A stretch of DNA of 6,242 bases from Clostridiales bacterium. GTDB lineage: Bacteria > Bacillota > Clostridia > Caldicoprobacterales > DTU083. The DNA lies in NCBI GenBank assembly GCA_012512335.1, contig JAAZEK010000358.1, positions 1-6,242 of the forward strand, read 5' to 3'. The notes beneath the pieces are model-generated. The model searched no databases. It was not told the origin of the DNA and saw only the letters and a list, made by a program, of their open reading frames with translations. This document shows, in pieces, positions 1 through 4,749 of the stretch. The position numbers and the translations under genes are program-made. Position 1 is the first letter of the stretch, and each line of letters starts with the position of its first letter.

Positions 1-99
1 CTAAGTTACTCCCAATACCGTAAAGAAGGCAGTAACACTTGCTCCAACTGCTAGCCCACCTGCAAGACCTATCAATATTGTTAGAATAGCAGTCTTCAA
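1..99 (-). CDS. spoVAB: SpoVAB N-terminal part; frame closes with TAG at the window edge
   Basis: The frame begins with TTG at 97-99, inside the spoVAA stop (overlap TTGA), with an AGGTGG ribosome binding site about 9 bases upstream at 109-114, so translation is probably coupled to spoVAA. It reads a hydrophobic, glycine-rich membrane segment containing LAGGLAVGA and FFTVLG, which I recognise as the start of SpoVAB, a membrane protein of the SpoVA system that takes dipicolinic acid into the developing spore. The family is roughly 130-145 residues. Here the codon after 32 residues, at bases 1-3, is TAG. Whether this is a true premature stop, a sequence error or a readthrough codon cannot be told from this window. 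Position after spoVAA supports the identity. Family assignment is fairly firm; intactness is unknown. Confidence 0.6.
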   Translation of the reverse strand: MKTAILTILIGLAGGLAVGASVTAFFTVLGVT

Positions 100-707
100 T
101 TTTCTTTTCCACCTTCCTGGTCTTTGAGATAATCTTGCAACTCCTTATCTGCCTGATGCATCTCTAATTCCAGCGGACCAGGATTTTTCTTGTTCTTAAG
201 TTTTTCAAATATTTCAAAATAAATAGCAATACCCGCCCCGATACCAACAGAGTAAGCAATAGAAAGCAACGCAGGATTATCTACTTTTTGTCCGCTAATC
301 AGATAATAGGTAATTTGATGAGCTTCAGTCATATTAACGTCGGAATGGAAATACATAATAGCCAGTGCAGAACCAAAAAAAAGAATCAACATTGAAAAAA
401 TGACTCTTAGAACTGTTGACAGAGGATTTTGCTTTGTAGCTTGCCTTGGTTCAAACAAAGCGCTAGATTCTCCAATAGGCTCAATGACTATATCATAACC
501 AAGTTCTTGATGGATCAGAGTTATAATCTGAATTGCAGTAAGACGAATCGGACTGTTTATTCCATATGGGAAAATCGGAATTTGGTTGATTTTTTGTTTG
601 GTTTCCTCTGTACTAGTCATTTCAATAAAATCACCTAAATGTGCTTTTTCACCACTGGACTTTTGATAACAAGTTTTAAACTGAAAATATGCCTTATAGC
701 TCTGCAC
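96..707 (-). CDS. spoVAA: Stage V sporulation protein AA (SpoVAA)
   Basis: This 203-residue protein matches SpoVAA in length (about 206 in Bacillus subtilis) and pattern. A soluble N-terminal domain of about 100 residues (with GEKAHLGD near residue 20) is followed by a first membrane segment near residues 100-118 ending in GSALAIMYFHSDVNM, a second near residues 148-164, and a charged tail containing PLELEMHQAD. SpoVAA belongs to the inner-membrane SpoVA machinery for dipicolinic acid uptake during sporulation and release at germination. The GTG start at 705-707 is preferred because an in-frame TAG lies at 732-734, a GAGG motif sits 9 bases upstream, and the N-terminus then aligns with the Bacillus protein. 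The start overlaps the end of a small upstream membrane gene by 14 bases; the stop overlaps the spoVAB start. Sigma G control is the family norm. Confidence 0.9.
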   Translation of the reverse strand: MQSYKAYFQFKTCYQKSSGEKAHLGDFIEMTSTEETKQKINQIPIFPYGINSPIRLTAIQIITLIHQELGYDIVIEPIGESSALFEPRQATKQNPLSTVLRVIFSMLILFFGSALAIMYFHSDVNMTEAHQITYYLISGQKVDNPALLSIAYSVGIGAGIAIYFEIFEKLKNKKNPGPLELEMHQADKELQDYLKDQEGGKEN

Positions 708-870
708 TTGAGATGACCTCAGCTCGAAATTCTATAAATTTAGCACCAGGATAAGACTTATCCTGATTGGCCTGCCGACTAATGAAAGTCCAAAGGGTAA
801 CCACAGCAATGATGGTGATAATAATGGATATAGCTGCCCACCTAAACGATTTCTTCTTTATGCTCATCAT
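694..870 (-). CDS. Unassigned 58-residue single-pass membrane protein ahead of spoVAA
   Basis: I do not recognise this gene. The ATG at 868-870 (a second ATG follows at 865-867) is preceded by AGGA about 9 bases upstream and, in frame, by a stop at 874-876. The product has a basic N-terminus (MMSIKKKSFR), one hydrophobic segment at residues 11-29 flanked by Trp11 and Trp27, and a polar tail of about 28 residues ending in FRAEVISSAEL. The positive-inside rule puts the N-terminus in the cytoplasm and the tail outside. There is no lipobox or cysteine. Its stop (694-696) lies inside spoVAA, giving a 14-base overlap in a different frame, so coupled translation is likely. A terminator separates it from sigF, making it the first gene of the spoVA unit. 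It could be a spurious reading frame, but start site, topology and overlap argue for a real gene. Confidence 0.6.
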   Translation of the reverse strand: MMSIKKKSFRWAAISIIITIIAVVTLWTFISRQANQDKSYPGAKFIEFRAEVISSAEL

Positions 871-920
871 TTTTTATCATCCTATTCTCGTGTTTTTAGC
901 TATCTTCTCTTTACTCTTGT

Positions 921-949
921 TATTGTTCTCTTATTTTGGGTTATTATTC
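921..949 (-). promoter_or_regulatory. Possible sigma-G-type promoter for the small membrane gene and spoVA
   Basis: On the minus strand GAATA (945-949) fits the sigma G -35 pattern GHATR. Seventeen bases later AACAATA (921-927) fits only part of the -10 pattern CATNHTA. It lies after the sigF terminator and about 50 bases before the ATG at 870. The family norm is sigma G control of spoVA, which motivated the search; the -10 match is poor, so this is tentative. Confidence 0.28.
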
Positions 950-965
950 AAATTCCCTCCAGCTC

Positions 966-1009
966 TAAAAAAAGGTGCGTCTTCTTATTTTATTAAGAAA
1001 TCCACACCT
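966..1009 (-). terminator. Intrinsic terminator after sigF
   Basis: Minus-strand hairpin: outer stem AGGTG/CACCT (1005-1009 with 973-977), an internal loop, inner stem TTCTTA/TAAGAA (994-999 with 982-987) and a six-base loop, followed by a run of seven U (967-973). It lies 68 bases after the sigF stop and ends the spoIIA unit. The plus strand lacks a matching U run, so it acts in one direction. Confidence 0.75.
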
Positions 1010-1076
1010 GCTTTGTTATTCTATTTCTAATCTTAGATAATCTTCTTATATATAAGTGAAGCGTTCACTCTGCTTT

Positions 1077-1838
1077 TTACATCATTTCTCGCATTTTTGT
1101 AAGTACCTTCTTTTCGATTCTAGAAACCTGCACCTGGGATATTCCAAGCACATCAGCAATTTCACTTTGGGTTCTGTCTCGAAAATACCTCATGATGATA
1201 ATGGTTCTTTCCCTTTTATCCAGTTTGGATAGAAGGTCCTTGATAGTAACGCGGTCCATAGCCTCCTCTGTCTCTGAGCTTTCCTCTGAAATCTTATCTA
1301 TGAGTAAAATAGGACTGTCTTCATCCTCATATATTACATCGTAGATAGATGCAGGAGTGCGTACAGCATCCATTGCATATACAATTTCTTCAGGAGTGGT
1401 TCCTATCTCTTCAGATAATTCCTGAATCGATGGATCTCTACCCAAGCTGGCCTTTAAGTGCTCTCTAGCAACAGCAGCTTTACTCACCAGCTCCTTTAAA
1501 GAGCGGCTGACCTTGATCATGCCGTCATCCCTAAGGAATCGTTTAATTTCACCCATGATCATGGGGACAGCATAGGTGGAAAATCGAACATTATAAGTAG
1601 GATCATAATTTTGAATTGCTTTAATCAGACCAATACTACCCAGCTGAAGCAAATCTTCATAATCATGACCCCGATTAAGAAATTTTTTAACTAGACTTTT
1701 TACCAGGGCAATATTCTTGCGAACCAATATTTCCTTGGCCTCTACATCTCCACATTGAGCTTTCTGAATGAGATTCATAGTTTCTTCATGAGAAAGAAGA
1801 CGCCTATCATCTTCTTGATATTCTGGCATGCTGCTCAT
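1077..1838 (-). CDS. sigF: RNA polymerase sigma factor SigF (forespore-specific)
   Basis: This 253-residue sigma-70 family protein directs early forespore transcription after asymmetric division. Region 2 is clear at about residues 38-110 (DLLQLGSIGLIKAI, then VRFSTYAVPMIMGEIKRFLRDD), with the SigF/SigG-typical KVSRSLKEL at 109-117. Region 3 spans about 118-165, and region 4 ends in the helix-turn-helix TQSEIADVLGISQVQVSRIE at 223-242. Length and sequence match Bacillus SigF (255 residues). The alternative, SigG, is unlikely because the gene is third after spoIIAA and spoIIAB, the standard spoIIA order. The ATG at 1836-1838 overlaps the spoIIAB stop by four bases (ATGA), with GGAG 6-7 bases upstream. 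SpoIIAB holds the protein inactive until SpoIIAA releases it. A terminator follows at 966-1009. Confidence 0.97.
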   Translation of the reverse strand: MSSMPEYQEDDRRLLSHEETMNLIQKAQCGDVEAKEILVRKNIALVKSLVKKFLNRGHDYEDLLQLGSIGLIKAIQNYDPTYNVRFSTYAVPMIMGEIKRFLRDDGMIKVSRSLKELVSKAAVAREHLKASLGRDPSIQELSEEIGTTPEEIVYAMDAVRTPASIYDVIYEDEDSPILLIDKISEESSETEEAMDRVTIKDLLSKLDKRERTIIIMRYFRDRTQSEIADVLGISQVQVSRIEKKVLTKMREMM

Positions 1839-2287
1839 TCATCTCTCCCCGTTTCGTCCACCTCATGATTAATATATTTTACCATTCTTACCTTTGTGCC
1901 CTGGCCTGGAGCTGAATTCACCTCCACCTCATCCATGAATGTCTCCATGACAGTAAAACCCATTCCTGAACGCTCTAATTCAGGCTTTGATGTATAAAGA
2001 GGTTGCCTTGCCAAGTCTACATCCTCCATGCCGTTACCTTGATCTATGACTTCGATAACTACTCGGTGATCATAAATTTGAGTCTTAACCTGTACCATTT
2101 CATTTGGGTTGTCATAGCCATGAATAATGGCATTTGTCACTGCCTCCGAAACTGCAGTTTTTATATCTGCTATTTCCTCCAAAGTAGGATCCAATTGAGC
2201 TGCAAACGCAGCAACTGCTACCCTTGCAAAAGCTTCATTTTGGGATCGACTTAAAAATTCCAGCTTCATTTCGTTTTTAATGTTCAT
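1835..2287 (-). CDS. spoIIAB: Anti-sigma F factor and serine kinase SpoIIAB
   Basis: This 150-residue GHKL-fold protein binds sigma F and phosphorylates SpoIIAA on serine using ATP. Visible motifs are the N box EAVTNAIIHGY (48-58, with Glu48 as likely catalytic base and Asn52 as magnesium ligand), the G1 box DQGNGM (82-87), and the ATP lid with QPLYTSKPELERSGMGF (95-111). SQNEAFARV near residues 15-23 holds the conserved arginine (Arg22, equivalent to Bacillus Arg20) that contacts sigma F and SpoIIAA. The sequence follows Bacillus SpoIIAB closely through residue 135 and diverges only in the tail. The ATG at 2285-2287 overlaps the spoIIAA stop by four bases, with a G-rich ribosome site (AGGGGGG) 7 bases upstream. 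It overlaps sigF by four bases, which helps keep the inhibitor and its target in balance. Confidence 0.97.
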   Translation of the reverse strand: MNIKNEMKLEFLSRSQNEAFARVAVAAFAAQLDPTLEEIADIKTAVSEAVTNAIIHGYDNPNEMVQVKTQIYDHRVVIEVIDQGNGMEDVDLARQPLYTSKPELERSGMGFTVMETFMDEVEVNSAPGQGTKVRMVKYINHEVDETGRDE

Positions 2288-2640
2288 GCTGATTCCCCCC
2301 TAATGCCATCTACAGCTTGTTCAACTGTAGCATATACTTTTAAAATTCGATAAAGGCCAGACATTTCTAGAATCCTAGCCAGCTGTGAATTAATATTGGT
2401 GATACAAAGCTGACCGCCTCTCTTGTGAATGGTTTTGTATCGTCCCATAAAAACGCCTATCCCAGAACTATCCATGAAGTGTAGATGTTTCAAGTTAAGG
2501 ATCATATGTCGAATTGAAGCATCTTCCAACAATCGGTCTAGGGATTCTCGGATCTCTACCGCATGATGATGATCCAATTCCCCCTGTAAACCGACAATTA
2601 AAATATCGTCTTGTCTTTTGTTGTCTGTCAGCAAATCCAC
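2284..2640 (-). CDS. spoIIAA: Anti-sigma F factor antagonist SpoIIAA
   Basis: A single STAS-domain protein of 118 residues, the size of Bacillus SpoIIAA (117). Unphosphorylated SpoIIAA binds SpoIIAB-ADP and frees sigma F; SpoIIAB phosphorylates it and the SpoIIE phosphatase reverses this. GELDHH is at 20-25 and the phosphorylation loop FMDSSGIGV is at 55-63, with Ser58 in the same position as the Bacillus phosphoserine. The start is uncertain. GTG at 2638-2640 gives the length and numbering of the Bacillus protein, but the strongest part of the ribosome site lies only 2 bases before it. TTG at 2632-2634 would have an ideal 8-base spacing and give 116 residues. This is the first gene of the operon and overlaps spoIIAB by four bases. 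A sigma-H promoter lies about 40-70 bases upstream. Confidence 0.96.
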   Translation of the reverse strand: MDLLTDNKRQDDILIVGLQGELDHHHAVEIRESLDRLLEDASIRHMILNLKHLHFMDSSGIGVFMGRYKTIHKRGGQLCITNINSQLARILEMSGLYRILKVYATVEQAVDGIRGESA

Positions 2641-2642
2641 TG

Positions 2643-2650
2643 CCTCCTCT
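2643..2650 (-). promoter_or_regulatory. Ribosome binding site that decides the spoIIAA start
   Basis: The minus strand reads AGAGGAGG here. The AGGAGG core is 2 bases from GTG (2638-2640) and 8 bases from the in-frame TTG (2632-2634). If the first AGAGG pairs instead, GTG gets 5 bases. The sequence therefore allows either start. Confidence 0.6.
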
Positions 2651-2682
2651 ATCCTATAAACTCCAATATTTGTATCATTTAC

Positions 2683-2711
2683 ATATTCTTCATCGCTGGA
2701 TAATATCCTTC
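2683..2711 (-). promoter_or_regulatory. Sigma-H promoter of the spoIIA operon
   Basis: The minus strand carries GAAGGATAT (2703-2711), an 11-base spacer (2692-2702) and GAAGAATAT (2683-2691). Both elements fit the sigma H consensus (RNAGGAWWW and RNNGAATWW) at every position, and the spacing is typical. Predicted transcription starts near 2676, giving a leader of about 36 bases before spoIIAA. spoIIA is a classic sigma-H and Spo0A target in Bacillus, so position and match agree. Confidence 0.88.
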
Positions 2712-2740
2712 CACGAATAAAGTAGGTTTTTAGCCACCTT

Positions 2741-2779
2741 TGCCGATAAAAACAAAAAACCCCACGATTATTGTCGTAA
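2741..2779 (+). promoter_or_regulatory. Possible pair of degenerate Spo0A boxes upstream of spoIIA
   Basis: Plus-strand TGCCGAT (2741-2747) and TGTCGTA (2773-2779) each differ at one position from the Spo0A box TGNCGAA. They are 32 bases apart (about three helical turns) and sit roughly 70 and 100 bases before the predicted spoIIA start. The second lies within the upstream terminator hairpin, so it may be coincidence. Confidence 0.25.
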
Positions 2780-2788
2780 GGGTTTTTT
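2754..2788 (-). terminator. Strong intrinsic terminator between the small gene and spoIIA
   Basis: Inverted repeat AAAAAACCC / GGGTTTTTT (left arm from 2754, right arm to 2788) with inner stem ACGA/TCGT (2764-2767 with 2774-2777) and loop TTATTG. On the minus strand it ends in six U and lies 33 bases after the stop of the 2821-3042 gene. The symmetric A and T runs mean it could work in both directions. Confidence 0.85.
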
Positions 2789-2820
2789 AAAGCATGTATG
2801 CAATTAAAAAGCTGTTATAT

Positions 2821-3042
2821 TTATACTTCAACTTCCTGGATCTCTACTCGAATTTCCTGACGTTTGTTCAGATCCTTTAGTATTTTGCTTTCATCAGGCC
2901 AACTAGAGTATTTTCTTCTTTCGTCCTCAGTTAAAATGACCTTGTCCAAAATTTCTCTGCCAGTTAATTGATTTGGGCTTACAAGAGTTTGCATAATAGG
3001 CTTGTTCTCTAAAACAGTAAGTACGGCGTAAACATATTTCAT
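2821..3042 (-). CDS. Small hypothetical protein, 73 residues
   Basis: I do not recognise this protein. It begins with a hydrophobic, strand-like stretch (MKYVYAVLTVLENKP), continues with a charged middle (GREILDKVILTEDERRKYSSW) and ends in a basic-then-acidic tail (KDLNKRQEIRVEIQEVEV). There is no signal peptide, membrane helix, cysteine or obvious DNA-binding motif; a small soluble alpha/beta protein is likely. The ATG at 3040-3042 is chosen because GGGAG lies about 10 bases upstream. The in-frame TTG at 3049-3051 would be only 1-2 bases from that site and add three residues. The gene stands alone: a sigma-A-like promoter at 3081-3109, an inverted repeat at 3061-3080 and a terminator at 2754-2788. 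This complete punctuation argues that it is real. No function can be inferred. Confidence 0.75.
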   Translation of the reverse strand: MKYVYAVLTVLENKPIMQTLVSPNQLTGREILDKVILTEDERRKYSSWPDESKILKDLNKRQEIRVEIQEVEV

Positions 3043-3060
3043 ATTTTTCAAGCTCCCTTA

Positions 3061-3080
3061 AATAGATTATGACATCTATT
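3061..3080. repeat. Inverted repeat at the predicted transcription start of the small gene
   Basis: AATAGAT and ATCTATT form a perfect 7-base inverted repeat around a 6-base spacer. It abuts the -10 element (3081-3086), and transcription should start inside it near 3074. Only part would be transcribed, so a repressor operator is more plausible than an RNA hairpin. In AT-rich DNA a chance repeat is possible. Confidence 0.4.
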
Positions 3081-3109
3081 AGTTTACAACAAAATTACAT
3101 ATAATTCAA
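3081..3109 (-). promoter_or_regulatory. Sigma-A-type promoter for the 73-residue gene
   Basis: On the minus strand TTGAAT (3104-3109) and TAAACT (3081-3086) are separated by exactly 17 bases. They lie 40-70 bases before the ATG at 3042. Each hexamer has two mismatches to consensus, so moderate strength is expected. Confidence 0.5.
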
Positions 3110-3118
3110 TTCAAAAAA

Positions 3119-3153
3119 CATAAAAAACCATAATTTTCAACATATTATATGTT
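3119..3153 (-). terminator. Weak possible terminator or palindrome after glutamate dehydrogenase
   Basis: A 15-base perfect palindrome, AACATAT-T-ATATGTT (3139-3153), touches the gdh stop codon. An overlapping weak stem between CATATAAT and ATTATG is followed by two six-base U runs on the minus strand. With almost no GC pairs the hairpin would be unstable, so termination may be leaky; the palindrome could instead be a protein site. Confidence 0.3.
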
Positions 3154-4439
3154 TATGCCCAGCCTCTCAACTTTGTTGCATTCGCAACTCGATTAATTGC
3201 TATAATGTACGCTGCATCTCGCATGTATAACTGTTTCTCTTGAGCAAGCTTGTAAACCGCTCTAAATGCATTGGTCATATTGCGTTCCAACTTTTCAAGA
3301 ACTTCATCCTTATCCCAGAAATAGTTCATATTGCATTGAACCTGCTCAAAATAGCTACAGGTAACGCCGCCAGCATTACATAGAAAGTCAGGCAATAGTG
3401 TGATGCCACGCTGGCGAATTAGTATGTCGCTATCAGGGGTAGTTGGGCCATTAGCAGCTTCACAAATTATTTTCACTTGAGAGGAAATTAGTGGGAAAAC
3501 AGCTGGGGTTATCTGATTTTCAAGAGCAGCAGGTATCAGAATATCCACATCCTGTTTAATCCAATCATCCCCTGGCAATAGCTCATATCCTAATTCAAGA
3601 GCTTTTTCCTTATCGATGCTACCATATGAATCCTTAATGCTTGCCAGCTCTTCTATATCGCATCCTTCCTCTTTCTTGAAGGTGAAGGACTTGGATTCTG
3701 CTTGATTCCAGCAAGATACAGCCAAAACTTTTCCACCAAGCTGAGTATACATGCGTGCCACATACTCTGCTACATTACCGAAGCCTTGAAGACTAGCACT
3801 AGTAGCTTCAATTGATATATTGTTTTGTTGCAGATAATCTTTTAGCACATAGATAACGCCGAATCCTGTTGCTTCTGTACGACCTAAGGATCCTCCCATA
3901 CCAACTGGCTTACCAGTAATCATGCCTGGATAACGTCCACCAGTGATAACTTCGTATTCATCAAGCATCCAAAGCATATGCTGACCGTTTGTCATAATGT
4001 CCGGTGCAGGTACATCCATGTTTGGCCCTAATTGGTTAGCCAATTGCCTAATGTATCCACGGCACAATCTCTCCTGCTCGGAAAGCGAAAGATTATGAGG
4101 ATCACAAATTACTCCACCTTTTGCGCCACCTAAAGGAATATCAACTACGGCACATTTCCATGTCATCCACATGGATAATGCACGTACTGTATCAGCAGTT
4201 TCATGAGGATGAAAACGGATTCCGCCTTTTCCAGGCCCTCTTGCATCATTGTGTTTAATACGAAAAGCCTTAAAGACTTGCGTTGTACCGTCATCCATCT
4301 TTACAGGTATGGTAAAATGAATTTCTTTCATAGGTTGACGCAGTAACTTCCGTAGTCCGTCATCTAATTCAAGAACAGATGCTACACTGTCAAATTGTTC
4401 TTGTGCAATTTCAAATGGGTTATAAGTTATAGTGGACAT
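3153..4439 (-). CDS. gdh: Glutamate dehydrogenase, hexameric RocG/GudB/Gdh family
   Basis: This 428-residue enzyme, the length of RocG/GudB (about 424), catalyses the reversible oxidative deamination of glutamate to 2-oxoglutarate and ammonia in the cytoplasm. The substrate domain has KGGIRFHP (Lys71), MTWKCA (Lys95), PLGGAKGGV (catalytic Lys107) and PAPDIMTN (catalytic Asp147). Their spacing matches Lys89, Lys113, Lys125 and Asp165 of the Clostridium symbiosum enzyme. The Rossmann coenzyme domain has QGFGNVA (218-224), and the C-terminal lobe has CNAGGVTCSYFE (354-365). Odd: where relatives often have Ser-Asp at the end of the second Rossmann strand, this protein has Ser-Cys-Trp (242-244), so coenzyme choice is uncertain. 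The ATG at 4437-4439 has AGGAGG 6 bases upstream. It has its own promoter and is probably transcribed alone. NAD use and a catabolic role in amino acid fermentation are inferred. Confidence 0.95.
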   Translation of the reverse strand: MSTITYNPFEIAQEQFDSVASVLELDDGLRKLLRQPMKEIHFTIPVKMDDGTTQVFKAFRIKHNDARGPGKGGIRFHPHETADTVRALSMWMTWKCAVVDIPLGGAKGGVICDPHNLSLSEQERLCRGYIRQLANQLGPNMDVPAPDIMTNGQHMLWMLDEYEVITGGRYPGMITGKPVGMGGSLGRTEATGFGVIYVLKDYLQQNNISIEATSASLQGFGNVAEYVARMYTQLGGKVLAVSCWNQAESKSFTFKKEEGCDIEELASIKDSYGSIDKEKALELGYELLPGDDWIKQDVDILIPAALENQITPAVFPLISSQVKIICEAANGPTTPDSDILIRQRGITLLPDFLCNAGGVTCSYFEQVQCNMNYFWDKDEVLEKLERNMTNAFRAVYKLAQEKQLYMRDAAYIIAINRVANATKLRGWA

Positions 4440-4445
4440 AATAAG

Positions 4446-4451
4446 CCTCCT
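4446..4451 (-). promoter_or_regulatory. Ribosome binding site of gdh
   Basis: AGGAGG on the minus strand, 6 bases before the ATG. It is a perfect core match and fixes the start. Confidence 0.85.
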
Positions 4452-4494
4452 GTTGTTTTAGATTGCATAGAGCTCGGTGGCTCTTTATCGCATA

Positions 4495-4523
4495 ATTATA
4501 CTCTTATAAATATCTTAAGTCAA
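4495..4523 (-). promoter_or_regulatory. Near-consensus sigma-A promoter of gdh
   Basis: On the minus strand TTGACT (4518-4523), a 17-base spacer (4501-4517) and TATAAT (4495-4500). Only the last base of the -35 differs from consensus. The predicted start is near 4488, giving a leader of about 48 bases. Such a strong core promoter suggests high expression unless repressed. Confidence 0.88.
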
Positions 4524-4575
4524 TTATGTTTTTGGAGATTTTGCAGTTTGTTCTATTCAACATGCCTATTAACTG

Positions 4576-4590
4576 TATATTCAGAAAATT
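4576..4590. promoter_or_regulatory. Candidate CodY box upstream of gdh
   Basis: The sequence matches the CodY consensus AATTTTCWGAAAATT at 13 of 15 positions on either strand. It lies about 50 bases upstream of the gdh -35. CodY represses amino acid metabolism genes when branched-chain amino acids and GTP are high. Its presence in this organism is assumed, not seen. Confidence 0.45.
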
Positions 4591-4680
4591 GAATCAACTA
4601 AAACCAGATTAATATTGTATGATGATTTCCTTTCTAACAGATATTAATACAAGGAATTTTTGTAAATATGAAAATGTTGC

Positions 4681-4710
4681 AAAGAAAAATGCAGCATATT
4701 TGCTGCATTT
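4681..4710 (-). terminator. Intrinsic terminator of the tyrosine-rich protein gene
   Basis: A perfect 10-base stem, AAATGCAGCA / TGCTGCATTT, with a 4-base loop (4697-4700) is followed on the minus strand by a U-rich tract interrupted by one C. It lies about 40 bases after the stop at 4750 and separates this gene from gdh. Confidence 0.85.
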
Positions 4711-4749
4711 AAATAACTAAAATTATGTTCAAATTATCTTAACACTACT

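Larger units (their letters stand above)
4440..4749. other. 310-base intergenic region between the tyrosine-rich gene and gdh
   Basis: AT-rich and without a supported gene. It holds, in minus-strand order, the terminator of the upstream gene (4681-4710), a candidate CodY box (4576-4590), the gdh promoter (4495-4523), a small stem AGAGC/GCTCT at 4469-4484 near the start of the leader, and the gdh ribosome site. No riboswitch fold was recognised. Bases 4591-4680 contain nothing else I can support. Confidence 0.6.

Noticed and set aside
694..870. Idea that the small membrane frame is a frameshifted N-terminus of SpoVAA
   Set aside because: SpoVAA from the GTG at 707 already aligns with Bacillus SpoVAA from its first residues and has its own ribosome site, so no N-terminal part is missing.
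767..1030. Plus-strand frame of 87 codons with a hydrophobic product
   Set aside because: It runs antisense over the small membrane gene and the sigF terminator. Its hydrophobicity comes from T-rich DNA, and no ribosome site precedes its start.
2507..2513. Exact Spo0A box TGTCGAA inside spoIIAA
   Set aside because: It lies about 165 bases downstream of the predicted start, within codons for conserved STAS-domain residues. A 7-base match there is likely chance.
3132..3146. Second CodY-like sequence after gdh
   Set aside because: Only 12 of 15 positions match and the right half is poor; such matches are common in AT-rich spacers.
4395..4592. Plus-strand frame over the gdh start and promoter
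   Set aside because: It crosses the gdh ribosome site and near-consensus promoter; low-complexity product with no supported start.
4614..4621. CATACAAT on the minus strand, a perfect sigma E -10
   Set aside because: The only -35-like sequence upstream (TAATATC) is 18 bases away, beyond the usual 14-15. I treat it as chance in AT-rich DNA.
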